Assembly (NCBI GenBank): GCA_005223185.1
Contig: NJBN01000006.1
Span: 124,001 to 188,000, forward strand
DNA length: 64,000 nt
Direction: 5' to 3'
Source: a candidate division LCP-89 bacterium B3_LCP
GTDB lineage: Bacteria > Electryoneota > B3-LCP
The notes beneath the pieces are model-generated. The model did no database searches. It saw only the letters and a program-made list of their open reading frames with translations, and was not told the origin of the DNA. Below, piece after piece: positions 26,040 to 34,805 of the stretch (position 1 is the first letter of the stretch; every line of letters starts with the position of its first letter). The position numbers were made by a program, and so were the translations under genes.

Positions 26040-26240
26040 TTATGGTAATTCGCTCCTCTTTTTAGTATAAATGATGAAGTACTCTCCTGATGGATCGCCG
26101 TAACACGAATCGCAAGTTTCATCTGACGTTTCCGGCCCCGTAAAGCGATCCACCTTGACCGCATAGCCCAGAGATTCGTAAAGTTCAGTCAGTTCTTCAA
26201 CTCTATCTTTGCCGACTGTGTTTCTCTGCTGCCAGGTCAT
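26040..26240 (-). CDS. Small Cys-pair protein, unknown
   Basis: A 66-residue open frame with ETCDSCYGDPSGEYFIIY, a CxxC-type pair that could bind metal or be redox active, and an N-terminal helix (RVEELTELYESLGYAVKVDRF). It lies in line between the iron-sulfur flavoprotein gene and the small gene before had. No clear ribosome site is seen before ATG 26240, so it is less sure than its neighbour. Confidence 0.5.
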   Translation of the reverse strand: MTWQQRNTVGKDRVEELTELYESLGYAVKVDRFTGPETSDETCDSCYGDPSGEYFIIYTKKRSELP

Positions 26241-26274
26241 TATGCAACTTTATTATGCTTTTAGGTAATACACG

Positions 26275-26300
26275 CATCGAGTACAGGGACTCGATGCCAC
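26275..26300 (-). repeat. Single GTGCC/GTGGC-type REP palindrome
   Basis: On the minus strand GTGGCATCGAGTCCCTGTAC followed by TCGATG; same head, loop and stem logic as the units beside transposase 1, four kilobases away. It lies just after the stop of the flavoprotein gene. Confidence 0.8.
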
Positions 26301-26306
26301 AAAATG

Positions 26307-28844
26307 TCAGAACAAATCATCCAGATCGTCATCGCCACCTCCGCCGGGCATCTCACCGTACTGTTGTAAATGCAACTGGATCAGTTCGCTCTCCCGCTTG
26401 GAATACATCCTATCCTCCTCCCAGCAGAACAGAGTGCCTTGCGGTTGTGAATCGCATTCATCCAGCAGTCCGCCTTTCACATCCGCTGTCCCCACAATCT
26501 TGGTTACTTTCTTTGACGCATCCGCAATCTGATACACTCCTTCACAGACGGGAATATCAGCAACGTTGTCTTCTGTTAAAGGCTGCCATTTATCCGGCGG
26601 CAGAAAAGCAGGGGTGATATTAGCGCGCAGGTGGCAGCGCAGACAGTTCAGTGCAGCGGCTTCGGCATCAGCGGTGGATAGAGTCCCTTCGATCACTCCG
26701 AACGATTTAACCCGCTCTTGCGGTTCAGCCAGAATCGGCCGCACTGGTTTTCTACTGTGGAAATCCTCGTCTATACCCAGGAAAGGATCCAGATTCAATT
26801 CATCGGGGGCAGGCTCCTCTTCAATCCCTCTTCCGCCCAGTTTCCTGTCGATAGAATCAGCAGCCTGGCGACCTGCAGCTATGGCATCGATCACCGAAGT
26901 AGGTCCGGAAACGGCGTCTCCAGCAGCGAAGACTCCGGGGATATCGGTTTCCAAAGTTTCGGGATTAACTGCCAACATACCAGCAGGTAGTAATTTCAGA
27001 TCATTCTGCGAATCCATACCTTCCGCTTCCACTTGTTGACCAATAGCGATGATGATGCGATCGGCTTCAAGCTCTATAGTGTCGTTTTCATCGTATTGAG
27101 GGCTGAACTGCCCCTGGTCATCGAAGACCTGAACGCAGCGTTTGAAAGTTGCTTTTATCGCGTTATCGCCAGATTCAGCAAATTCTTGCGGACCCCAGCC
27201 CGGCTTAATTTTTACACCTTCAGAAGTAGCCTGAGCAATCTCCCACTGGTGCGCGGGCATCTCATCGAGGGCTTCCAGGCAGACCATGGTGACGTCATCC
27301 GCACCTAAGCGTCTGGCACTCATAGCTGCATCGATGGCTACGTTACCGCCACCGATTACGATTATCTTTCCTGATAGCTTCCCACCCTCGCCATGACGAA
27401 TAGCAGAGAGGAAATCGAGCGCTTGTACAATACCCGCTATGTCCTCACCCGGTACGTTCAGCCGCCTCGACCCTGAAGTGCCTATGCTCACGAGCACCGC
27501 ATCGAATTTTTCATTCAGTAGATCTTTTAACTGAAAATCTTGGCCTAATTTTGCATTCAGCTTAAACGTCACACCCAGATCGTGAAGTGGCTGTAGCTCA
27601 TCATCTAAAACCGATTCAGGCAGCCGGTATGTGGGGATGGCGTTACGGAGCATGCCGCCCAGTTTAGCAGTTGCTTCGAAGACTTCCACTCCGTGCCCAG
27701 CTCTGGCTAAGTAATAAGCCGCCGTCAGTCCCGCTGGACCTGATCCTACAATTGCCACTTTTTTACCTGTGGATGCGGCTTTTGTCGGTTTGTCTAAACT
27801 ATCGCGCGGAGCGTTTTCATAGACGAAACGCTTCAGCGCACAAATCGCTAAGCTATCATCCAGATTGTCGCGCTTGCAGACATCTTCACAGGGGTGGAAA
27901 CAGACATAGCCCAAAATCCCGGGGAAGGGAACGCGGTCGTAGATAACCTGCAGCGCTCCTGCATAATCATTAGCGGCGATTCTCCTGATATAAGCCGGTA
28001 TATCTATCCCAGCAGGGCATGCTTCAATACAGGGAGCAGATCCACCATGCTGGACCGGCTTGGAGTCCGGTTTGTCCAGCAGAGCGCCGGTGGGACAGAC
28101 TTCCACGCAGGCTCCGCAGAAGCGGCAGTACGATTCCTGCAGATTCCCTTCTTTAGTCGTTCCGATCCATATTCTACCATCTTTAAGCGTTGCCCCCAAA
28201 ACGTCAACCCCTCGCACGTCCCGGCAGATGCGCACGCAGCGCAGGCAGCCGATGCAGAGATTATAGTCCCGTTCAAAGAAGGGATCGCTGGTGAATTTCG
28301 GTAACCCTTCCGGCTTGTACTTGGGTGTGCCGTCCGGCAGACCGATGAAATCTACAATCTTGCCCAGTTCACAGCGGTTCAGCAGGATACAGCAACGTTC
28401 GTCTTCAGGGACGTTGGAGGAACACTGGGTCAAGGAACAACCTTCACGCTGAGCGCAAGCCAGGCAGGCGTGCGGATGATGCGCTAATATTTTAGAAAGT
28501 GCTTCCTGGCGGGCTCGTTTTACCTCATCGCCCGTGGTGTGCACTATCATGCCTTCTTCTGCTTTAGTCTGACAGGCACGCACCAGCCCATCCATCCCTT
28601 CCACTGACACTAAGCAGAGGTTGCAGTTGCCATCGTCTCCGGTTTTTTCTTCAGAAAAGTCACCGATAATTATCTCTTCCCCTCGGTAAACCTGCTCTGA
28701 CCACTGCACCTCTCGAGCTGGAGGTAGGTCGGGATGACCGCAGATACCGGGGACATAAATCCCGTTCTTCAGCGCTGCTTTACGGACTGGCAGCCCTTCA
28801 GGGACGGTCAGAGTTTTATCGTCTATTTGGATTTGGATGGTCAC
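26307..28844 (-). CDS. bzdV: NuoG/GltD-like iron-sulfur flavoprotein, probable NAD(P)H:ferredoxin oxidoreductase
   Basis: An 845-residue fusion. Residues 1-100: plant-type 2Fe-2S domain (C35, C74, C77, C91). About 120-140: NuoG-like cluster (C127, C130, C136). About 197-250: two 4Fe-4S motifs (CIGCLRCVRIC and CRFCGACVEVCP). From about 270: GltD-type domain with CIEACPAGIDIP, FAD site VAIVGSGPAGLTAAYYLARAG and second nucleotide site VIGGGNVAIDAA. The end is Gly/Asp-rich. The spacing C35-C74 is much longer than in NuoG. It resembles the bzdV product, thought to reduce ferredoxin for benzoyl-CoA reductase; position after bzdM supports this. Electron bifurcation is possible but unproven. Confidence 0.8.
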   Translation of the reverse strand: MTIQIQIDDKTLTVPEGLPVRKAALKNGIYVPGICGHPDLPPAREVQWSEQVYRGEEIIIGDFSEEKTGDDGNCNLCLVSVEGMDGLVRACQTKAEEGMIVHTTGDEVKRARQEALSKILAHHPHACLACAQREGCSLTQCSSNVPEDERCCILLNRCELGKIVDFIGLPDGTPKYKPEGLPKFTSDPFFERDYNLCIGCLRCVRICRDVRGVDVLGATLKDGRIWIGTTKEGNLQESYCRFCGACVEVCPTGALLDKPDSKPVQHGGSAPCIEACPAGIDIPAYIRRIAANDYAGALQVIYDRVPFPGILGYVCFHPCEDVCKRDNLDDSLAICALKRFVYENAPRDSLDKPTKAASTGKKVAIVGSGPAGLTAAYYLARAGHGVEVFEATAKLGGMLRNAIPTYRLPESVLDDELQPLHDLGVTFKLNAKLGQDFQLKDLLNEKFDAVLVSIGTSGSRRLNVPGEDIAGIVQALDFLSAIRHGEGGKLSGKIIVIGGGNVAIDAAMSARRLGADDVTMVCLEALDEMPAHQWEIAQATSEGVKIKPGWGPQEFAESGDNAIKATFKRCVQVFDDQGQFSPQYDENDTIELEADRIIIAIGQQVEAEGMDSQNDLKLLPAGMLAVNPETLETDIPGVFAAGDAVSGPTSVIDAIAAGRQAADSIDRKLGGRGIEEEPAPDELNLDPFLGIDEDFHSRKPVRPILAEPQERVKSFGVIEGTLSTADAEAAALNCLRCHLRANITPAFLPPDKWQPLTEDNVADIPVCEGVYQIADASKKVTKIVGTADVKGGLLDECDSQPQGTLFCWEEDRMYSKRESELIQLHLQQYGEMPGGGGDDDLDDLF

Positions 28845-28845
28845 T

Positions 28846-30633
28846 TTAGTTTAGTGGTGAACTCAGAGCCTTTTCTCTGCTAATAGCCAAATTATCCTTT
28901 GCGCTAATCAAGTCAATTATATCTTCGTCAGCGTCTTTCCATAGTGAATCAACCAGAAAACTATAAGCTTTCTCCGCCTCTTCAAATTCGCTCAGTGCTA
29001 AATAGCAGTCACCTTTCAAGGCATAACTTATAGGATAGTAAATGGCACGCCAGGGGATACCAATACTGGCGTTGCTCTGGTTTAAAGCAGTCAGTGATTG
29101 AAGTTTTTCTAAACTGTTTATTGCTGACTCATAATCGCGTTTCCTGAATTGGCTTTCTGCCAACCAATACAATACAGCAGTCTTAACATCATTGTGAGTG
29201 GATTCCAGCTTTAGTATCGAATCGACCGCTTTCGTGGCTTCCAAAATATTCAATGAATCAGTGGACGATCTAACATCAACAAAGTATCCAATCCACGGGT
29301 GCTGCTCAGAAAGATCTCGATCAATAAAGTGCTTCGAATTGTCCGGTTCAGGCCCGAACATCCACATCTGAATCTTCAGCACCTTATTATCTGTCGAATT
29401 TTCTCCATTCACTATATGAATTTTAGCTTGTTCAAAATGATTATTTAAGAACTGATCGAATTGTATTTTCTCAATTATAAGGAACATTAATCCTATTCTC
29501 CCAAAGGTCCTAGCTATAGGATATTTCTCAGCAGTATTTTTAAAATAAAGGTTTTTAAGAGTATCAGCATATTGTTTGATAAGATCGAACTGCCCAATAT
29601 AAGGAAGTATGTCAACCAGTCTATTATATCCATCACGTTTTACTATGTCCCTTCCTGATTCCCCCGCACTCGACGATAATTGCTCAGTAGCTTTCTTAAA
29701 GTCTCCTCCCTGAACATACAATATCGCAAGTGCGTGGTCTACGTGGTAGTTGTTTCTTGAGATAGAGTGCTGTTTCTCCATATAAAGTATTCCTTCCGCG
29801 ACAGTGTTCGTAATGATATAAGCATGTGCAATTTCAAGATATAAACCGCCTGTTATGTGCTCTTCCTGTTTTTCGTTAACATATCTGGAAATACACTCTT
29901 CAGCTATACTTATAATTGCATTAAAATTTCCATTCTTACGGTAGAGTTTTAGCATCCCTTTTACAGCGGGCAAAAAGTCATGTTTAGAATCATTAAGTGA
30001 GATATCATTTGACCGCTGAAAGTACTCCTCAGCAGTAATAAAATCATCACATTGGACTGAATATTCTCCTACAAGATAATTATATAAATAATCATCAACC
30101 CATAAGGAAGTGTCCAGAAGCTGCAATTGCGATAGGCCAGCATCAAATCCATCTTCAACTCTCTTCTTAATGCTGTTTAACATATTCCAAACTATCGGAG
30201 CTTCTGCCGAATCACATTTATCTATTCCCTTTTTCGCTGCCCATAATGTGGAATCGTCAATAAGAGTCCACTGAAATGCTAATGCAAATTTCAAATATAT
30301 TTCCGTCGAAACAATACCTTGTTCAATTTGCTCATGGAAGGATTTCCTCGCCAAATGCATTAGGCCGGCATTAAAATAATAATCATCAAATTCCACAGTT
30401 CCTATTTCCGGTTTGAGGAATTTTTCTATAGTTTCATTTATCCAATTTCGGAACTCCGGACTAACAATATAGAGAGAAATGATACAAATTATAACACCAA
30501 TAACGATTTCCCTTAGGAATTTTTTTATCCACACTAACAATTTCTTTACCAGTTGCCAAAATATCCCAATTAATCGTTTCTGTGTTTGTTTGTTTGTTTG
30601 TTTGTTTGTTTTCCTTGCTTTGCTTTTTAACAT
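28846..30633 (-). CDS. Membrane-anchored TPR-type protein with possibly phase-variable start
   Basis: A 595-residue protein with one N-terminal membrane segment (IVIGVIICIISLYIV, residues about 45-60) and a long helical region of TPR-like repeats (for example CDDFITAEEYFQRSNDISLN and KGDCYLALSEFEEAEKAYSFL). The frame opens at ATG 30633 after a weak ribosome site, immediately before seven AAAC units (30611-30584). A much stronger site (AGGAGG, 711-706) serves ATG 30697, which is out of frame with 28846-30633 at seven units and comes into frame with six or nine. It breaks the bzdM-bzdV series, is AT-rich, and has no obvious pathway role. Confidence 0.75.
   Translation of the reverse strand: MLKSKARKTNKQTNKQTQKRLIGIFWQLVKKLLVWIKKFLREIVIGVIICIISLYIVSPEFRNWINETIEKFLKPEIGTVEFDDYYFNAGLMHLARKSFHEQIEQGIVSTEIYLKFALAFQWTLIDDSTLWAAKKGIDKCDSAEAPIVWNMLNSIKKRVEDGFDAGLSQLQLLDTSLWVDDYLYNYLVGEYSVQCDDFITAEEYFQRSNDISLNDSKHDFLPAVKGMLKLYRKNGNFNAIISIAEECISRYVNEKQEEHITGGLYLEIAHAYIITNTVAEGILYMEKQHSISRNNYHVDHALAILYVQGGDFKKATEQLSSSAGESGRDIVKRDGYNRLVDILPYIGQFDLIKQYADTLKNLYFKNTAEKYPIARTFGRIGLMFLIIEKIQFDQFLNNHFEQAKIHIVNGENSTDNKVLKIQMWMFGPEPDNSKHFIDRDLSEQHPWIGYFVDVRSSTDSLNILEATKAVDSILKLESTHNDVKTAVLYWLAESQFRKRDYESAINSLEKLQSLTALNQSNASIGIPWRAIYYPISYALKGDCYLALSEFEEAEKAYSFLVDSLWKDADEDIIDLISAKDNLAISREKALSSPLN
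30584..30611. repeat. Tetranucleotide tract, seven GTTT units
   Basis: Seven perfect GTTT units (AAAC on the coding strand) lie between the strong start site at 30697 and the body of the TPR protein, coding for Lys-Gln-Thr-Asn repeats. Unit changes alter the frame, as in contingency loci of host-associated bacteria. Confidence 0.95.
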
Positions 30634-30882
30634 TTCTCACTTCATCCGTTCTGGATTTATTTCTCACAGTAAGTCGTCTATTATTGCTTTTAGTCATGCT
30701 TTTACCCTCCTGTAAAATCGCATAGATGTTACTTAGAGTGATGGTATCTAGAGGAGATAATTTATTGATATACCTCCAGAGAGTAGTCACAACTTAGAAA
30801 TGCAAATTAAACTGAAAGTCTAACCTACTTTGAAGTCAATCACTTCATAATCCTATATAATGATCGGTTTAATAACTTCGTT

Positions 30883-31164
30883 CTACCAACTATGCACAAT
30901 CGCACCTGCCGTACACGCTTCTACGCAAGGAAGCGGCGGTCTGTCCGCGACCGGTTTGCAGTCGGCGCAGTCGTACTTGATTTTCTTGCGGAATTCTCCC
31001 TTGATTTCAGCGACCTCGTCATCGTAATCGTCCGTGATAATGGCGAACATACCTTTAGGGCAGCCTTCCAGACAGCCATGATCTGCACATTCGATGCACA
31101 AGTCTGTGTCGATGGTGATGTAGAATTCACCACTGCCATCCATGTAGCCGTAATTAGCTTTCAT
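30883..31164 (-). CDS. bzdM: Ferredoxin of benzoyl-CoA reductase cluster
   Basis: A 93-residue two-cluster ferredoxin. The first motif is CIECADHGCLEGCP (C-x2-C-x4-C-x3-C); the second is CADC, an 11-residue gap, then CVEAC. The atypical second half matches the ferredoxins coded beside class I benzoyl-CoA reductases, which pass low-potential electrons to the enzyme. It lies 33 bases after bzdQ in the expected order N-O-P-Q-M. Confidence 0.85.
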   Translation of the reverse strand: MKANYGYMDGSGEFYITIDTDLCIECADHGCLEGCPKGMFAIITDDYDDEVAEIKGEFRKKIKYDCADCKPVADRPPLPCVEACTAGAIVHSW

Positions 31165-31197
31165 GATAGGGATTAAGTGTTAGGGATAAGGATTTAG

Positions 31198-32070
31198 TTA
31201 TTTCTTTCTCGACTTTTCCAACAGTGCCTTACCGAATAATGCACCTCCCAAAGCCCCCGCTATCTGAGTATCGCTGTTAGTTTTCAACGCTTCGATGCCC
31301 AGTTCCCCCTCGATCCTCTTGACCACACCCATGTTCTTACCGATGCCTCCGGTGATGGCGAAATCCTTTTCAACGCCTATGCGTTCCAGCAACGAGACAA
31401 CGCGATGTGCCATGGCGTTGCAATAAGCGGCGATCACCTTATTTTTGGGCCAACCCTTACGCAACAGTCCAGATGCTTCCGACTTAGCGAAAACCACGCA
31501 GGTAGATGAGACTGGCGGTGGCTCTTTTTCAACCTGAAAGGACAGATCACCGATATCTTCAATTGGCACCGATAGCAGGTCAGCGAAAACTTCCATGCCT
31601 CTGCCGGTACCAGCGGCACACTTGTCGTTCATCAAGAAGTTAGTCACCTTACCACGCTCATCGCAGTGGATGGCTTTACAATCCTGCCCGCCCATATCCA
31701 AAATGGTGCGAACGGAAGATCCGTACATATGGTTGCCGCCTCTGGCATGGCAAGCGATTTCGGTGATGGCGCGATCGGCAAAAGGGACGTTTACGCGCCC
31801 GTAACCCGTTCCCACCTTATAGTGAATATCGTCCAATGTCATACCCGTATCTTCCAACGCCCATTTCATCGCTTTGTGAGCGCTTTCGGGGCTGTCACTG
31901 CCGGTGCGCGTGCTGGCGAAAGCGTAAAGCTTGCCATCCACCATGATAACCGCTTGTGAACTTACGGAACCGACGTCCACACCAGCGGTAATAGTATCAC
32001 ACCCATTCCAGTCAGTGGATTCATCGTGCCAGTTATATTCTTTCCAGCGCCAGAATTCTTTCTCTGCCAT
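31198..32070 (-). CDS. bzdQ: Benzoyl-CoA reductase, ATPase subunit Q (BcrD/BzdQ type)
   Basis: A 290-residue BadF/BadG/BcrA/BcrD ATPase of the acetate kinase/Hsp70/actin fold: TAGVDVGSVSSQAVIMVDGK, DMGGQDCK, and cluster cysteines in NDKCAAGTGRGMEVFADLL and TCVVFAKSEASGL. With subunit P it forms the ATP-driven activator that holds one bridging 4Fe-4S cluster and pushes electrons into the catalytic subunits. Sizes of the two ATPase subunits (290 and 255) fit the Azoarcus Bzd type; in Thauera one of them is much larger. Confidence 0.9.
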   Translation of the reverse strand: MAEKEFWRWKEYNWHDESTDWNGCDTITAGVDVGSVSSQAVIMVDGKLYAFASTRTGSDSPESAHKAMKWALEDTGMTLDDIHYKVGTGYGRVNVPFADRAITEIACHARGGNHMYGSSVRTILDMGGQDCKAIHCDERGKVTNFLMNDKCAAGTGRGMEVFADLLSVPIEDIGDLSFQVEKEPPPVSSTCVVFAKSEASGLLRKGWPKNKVIAAYCNAMAHRVVSLLERIGVEKDFAITGGIGKNMGVVKRIEGELGIEALKTNSDTQIAGALGGALFGKALLEKSRKK

Positions 32071-32111
32071 TTATTTCTCCAGAATTACTATCTGCAAATT
32101 TCTAATATACA

Positions 32112-32879
32112 CTACCCTTCCGCAGCCACCAGCGCAGCGCCTAAAGCGCCCACAAATTCAGCGTCATCAGGGATGATCACGTCTCTCTCTAACCCACGCT
32201 TAAGTGAATCAACGAAACCAACGTTGCGGGAAACAGCGCCCACCAGGGCAACTTCGGGTTCTATCCCCACGCGCCTGACCATGGAGACAATCCTGTCGGC
32301 GATGGCATCGTGAACGGCGCGGGCAATGTCCTGCTTGGGCGTCTTGGCGTGCAGCAGGGAAACCACTTCCGATTCCGCGAAGACGGCGCACTGAGCGTTC
32401 ATAGGCGTGGTCTGCGATGATTTCAACGAGAGCGGTCCAAACTCTTCCAATTGCACTTCCAGCGCCCGCGACATCGCTTCAGTGAAGGATCCCGCTCCGG
32501 CGGCGCATTTTTCGTTTACAGCAAAATCCATGACTTTTCCTGCCGCATCGGTCTTTATCGCCCGCCCTTCTTCAGCGCCGACGTCAATTATAGTGCGCGC
32601 TTGCGGAATCAACCGGTTGCCGCCTTTGGCAGCAGCGCCCACATCGGTGACGGTTTCCTGCGCTAACGGAGCAGATTCTCTGCCAGCGCCTGTGGCGACA
32701 ATTCTATCGATTTGATCTTTGTTTATACCAGCTTGTCCCAGCGCATTATTGAAGGCGATTTCTGCTGATTCGGCAGTATCGAAGCCAGCCATTTGTTCAG
32801 CTCTGGCGATAACTTCACCATCTTTTAGAATCAGCACCCGGATGTTCTTCGCCCCCATGTCAATTCCGGCTGTGGTCAT
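32112..32879 (-). CDS. bzdP: Benzoyl-CoA reductase, ATPase subunit P (BcrA/BzdP type)
   Basis: A 255-residue paralogue of subunit Q: AGIDMGAKNIRVLILKDGEV, DVGAEEGRAIK, NEKCAAGAGSFTEAMSRALEV and AQCAVFAESEVVSLL. The conserved Cys in the two Cys-containing loops bind the shared 4Fe-4S cluster at the P/Q interface. 41 bases separate it from bzdQ. The gap to bzdO above carries repeats, so transcription of bzdP may depend on read-through. Confidence 0.9.
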   Translation of the reverse strand: MTTAGIDMGAKNIRVLILKDGEVIARAEQMAGFDTAESAEIAFNNALGQAGINKDQIDRIVATGAGRESAPLAQETVTDVGAAAKGGNRLIPQARTIIDVGAEEGRAIKTDAAGKVMDFAVNEKCAAGAGSFTEAMSRALEVQLEEFGPLSLKSSQTTPMNAQCAVFAESEVVSLLHAKTPKQDIARAVHDAIADRIVSMVRRVGIEPEVALVGAVSRNVGFVDSLKRGLERDVIIPDDAEFVGALGAALVAAEG

Positions 32880-32894
32880 TTATTTTCTCCAAAG

Positions 32895-33022
32895 TTGTTG
32901 GTTGATAGCAGTTGGCAGTTGGTTGTTAGCTGTTAGTATGCAAATGTATCGGGGTTGGGGATACCATGGGTACAGGCGACCCCGATTATGGTTAATTAAC
33001 TTGGGCAAGCCCCCGCGCTACC
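32895..33022. repeat. Degenerate repeat and half REP between bzdP and bzdO
   Basis: 32895-32936 reads TTGTTGGTTGATAGCAGTTG and on to GCTGTTAG, related to repeats at 21667 and 38484. 33004-33022 (GGCAAGCCCCCGCGCTACC) is one arm of the GTAG-headed REP. Between them ATCGGGGT and ACCCCGAT (about 32948-32987) can pair. Confidence 0.65.
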
Positions 33023-33037
33023 TTTCCCACGCACATC

Positions 33038-34336
33038 CTAAGATATTTTCTTCAAATCCAACCGTTCCATGAAGGAATCGATGCGGTCCATGGTGCGGGC
33101 TTCGTCGAATTCGCGGGAATCGCCCATGTTGCCTTCGAAACTCATGACGGGAACGCCCATATCGGTCAAACCCCAGTGGTTCTCCATAATACCGCAGGAC
33201 AGACCTTCGCAGCCTCGGTTCAGGTGTAGCATGATACCGTCTAAATCCCATTCATCATAGATGCGTTTCATCATTTTGGTCTTCAACGTGGGATCGTAGA
33301 AGTGCTGCCATTCCGGCTTGGACAGATTCCAGTCAGCTAAAATGCGTAGCGCTTGATCGCGCGTTTCGATCTTTATTCCCGCCTGTTCCGGGGTGGTTCG
33401 AGGACCCCAGGTGCCGTCAGGTTTGTCCTCCCAGATACCCACCAAGGAGAAGGTATATAGCGATCCCACCGAAACAGCGCCGAACTTTTCCAGATAGCGA
33501 AATACACTCAAGAACGCCCAGGGCGGCTGAGTGTCAGAAATCAAGCGGCACCTTTCGGTTGGCAGAGCTGCCACTCCCCGAGCTATGCGATCTTTCATCT
33601 CGTCGCGCACTTCTTCGTAAAAGTCGGCGTACTCCTTCTTCGCTTTGGAAAGAGTGCTGAAAACATAGAGCGAATACATGCTCTTTTCATCCAGCGGCGC
33701 GGGTTTATGCTTGTTCAAAACGCAGATTTCCGCCCAGGTGGAGGTCTGACGGCACTCATCATTGACAGCGGCGATCAGCTTCTCATCGTCATATTCCCTG
33801 CCGGTGGCTTTCTCCAGGAATTCGATGCCTTCATGCATCTGATCGACAACATATAGCAACTTGGGATCATCAAGATCCTTGTGCGGACCGACGGAGACGT
33901 CTATGCAGAAGTAGGGAATGTTCTCATATTCCGCCACATGCTGATCCCATTTACCGTGGCTGCAGCAAATGTGATCCTGCCAGGCGAAATCAGCTTTGGG
34001 AAATTCTCCACCAAAAGCCCACTTGTTCAGGTACATGGAACCCCAGTAATTACGCATATAAGCGCAGAGATCGCGCGCCCAGCCCTTGGCTTCGGTAGCT
34101 TCTAAGCATTCCAAGCTAAAATCCTTCATGAAGGCGATGGAAGCGGCATATGGTTCTCCAGTCAGCGGATATACGTCATCACCCAATCCGTAAGGAATCG
34201 CATCGAAAGACCAAGCACCACCAGTCCAGCGGATACCGCCCCTTTCATGAGCAGTCTGGTAATCCTTGTAGTATTTATCGCGAAGCTCCTTGGCTTTCTG
34301 CCAACATTTTAGGGGTTCGGATTTGTAGTTGGTCAT
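33038..34336 (-). CDS. bzdO: Benzoyl-CoA reductase, catalytic subunit O (BcrB/BzdO type)
   Basis: A 432-residue HgdB/FldBC-fold subunit. With subunit N it binds benzoyl-CoA and reduces the aromatic ring to cyclohexa-1,5-diene-1-carbonyl-CoA by two single-electron steps. Characteristic parts are [24 protein letters not shown] in pieces, [14 protein letters not shown], and the C-terminal [19 protein letters not shown], with cysteines for an Fe-S cluster. Length agrees with BzdO/BcrB. The gene is separated from bzdN by a four-helix-bundle gene within short repeats. Confidence 0.92.
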   Translation of the reverse strand: MTNYKSEPLKCWQKAKELRDKYYKDYQTAHERGGIRWTGGAWSFDAIPYGLGDDVYPLTGEPYAASIAFMKDFSLECLEATEAKGWARDLCAYMRNYWGSMYLNKWAFGGEFPKADFAWQDHICCSHGKWDQHVAEYENIPYFCIDVSVGPHKDLDDPKLLYVVDQMHEGIEFLEKATGREYDDEKLIAAVNDECRQTSTWAEICVLNKHKPAPLDEKSMYSLYVFSTLSKAKKEYADFYEEVRDEMKDRIARGVAALPTERCRLISDTQPPWAFLSVFRYLEKFGAVSVGSLYTFSLVGIWEDKPDGTWGPRTTPEQAGIKIETRDQALRILADWNLSKPEWQHFYDPTLKTKMMKRIYDEWDLDGIMLHLNRGCEGLSCGIMENHWGLTDMGVPVMSFEGNMGDSREFDEARTMDRIDSFMERLDLKKIS

Positions 34337-34350
34337 TGTATTACCTCTAA

Positions 34351-34382
34351 AGTTTCGAGTTGCGAGTTGCGAGTTGCGAGTT
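34351..34382. repeat. Heptanucleotide tandem repeat, 3' flank of four-helix-bundle gene
   Basis: AGTTTCGAGTTGCGAGTTGC and two more copies of the GAGTTGC unit end at the stop codon of the four-helix-bundle gene. Its reverse complement, ending AACTCGAAACT, matches the other flank at 34782. Confidence 0.85.
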
Positions 34383-34737
34383 AATCTTGCTTGAGCGATC
34401 TTGCTAGTCCTTCCAATAACTTGCCAACTTCATCGCATTCGAAACTTATTTGATTAAATGATTCCTTGTTTATGTATTTTAAGTCGAAAGATAGCTTTAT
34501 CCAAACTTCCATTTCTGCCATAGACCCTTGAGCAATACGGATAAATCTGCGGAATTCCTTTTTTGAGCGACGCATACTTCCTTCAGCGATATTCACCGGT
34601 ATGGAAGAAGCGGCACGGCGCATTTGTGAAACTAACCCAAACAGCTCTTCTTTTGGGTAATTCCTGGTTATCTCATATACACTTAAAGTGAAGGTATATG
34701 CTTTCTGCCAAGTAGTAAGATCTTTATAAGTACCCAC
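34381..34737 (-). CDS. Four-helix-bundle protein (S23/Avd-type), copy A
   Basis: A 118-residue four-helix-bundle protein of the family first seen in 23S rRNA intervening sequences, related to the Avd protein of diversity-generating retroelements: [39 protein letters not shown] and [18 protein letters not shown]. It starts with GTG 34737. It lies between bzdO and bzdN, flanked on each side by short repeats that form imperfect inverted ends. No reverse transcriptase is nearby. Its function is not known. Confidence 0.88.
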   Translation of the reverse strand: MGTYKDLTTWQKAYTFTLSVYEITRNYPKEELFGLVSQMRRAASSIPVNIAEGSMRRSKKEFRRFIRIAQGSMAEMEVWIKLSFDLKYINKESFNQISFECDEVGKLLEGLARSLKQD

Positions 34738-34781
34738 TATGTATCTTATTGCGTCTTTTTAGTTCAAGTCTAATATTTTAA

Positions 34782-34805
34782 GTAACTCGAAACTAGAAAC
34801 TAGAA
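34782..34805. repeat. Short repeat, 5' flank of four-helix-bundle gene
   Basis: AGTAACTCGAAACTAGAAAC then TAGA, overlapping the bzdN stop codon. AACTCGAAACT is repeated inverted at 34351-34361, so the four-helix gene lies between imperfect inverted repeats. Confidence 0.75.

Noticed and set aside
30461-30790. 109-codon frame with AGGAGG start, ending early
   Set aside because: Not listed as a gene of its own: its second half is the out-of-frame reading of the TPR membrane segment, better explained by a frame change at the GTTT tract.
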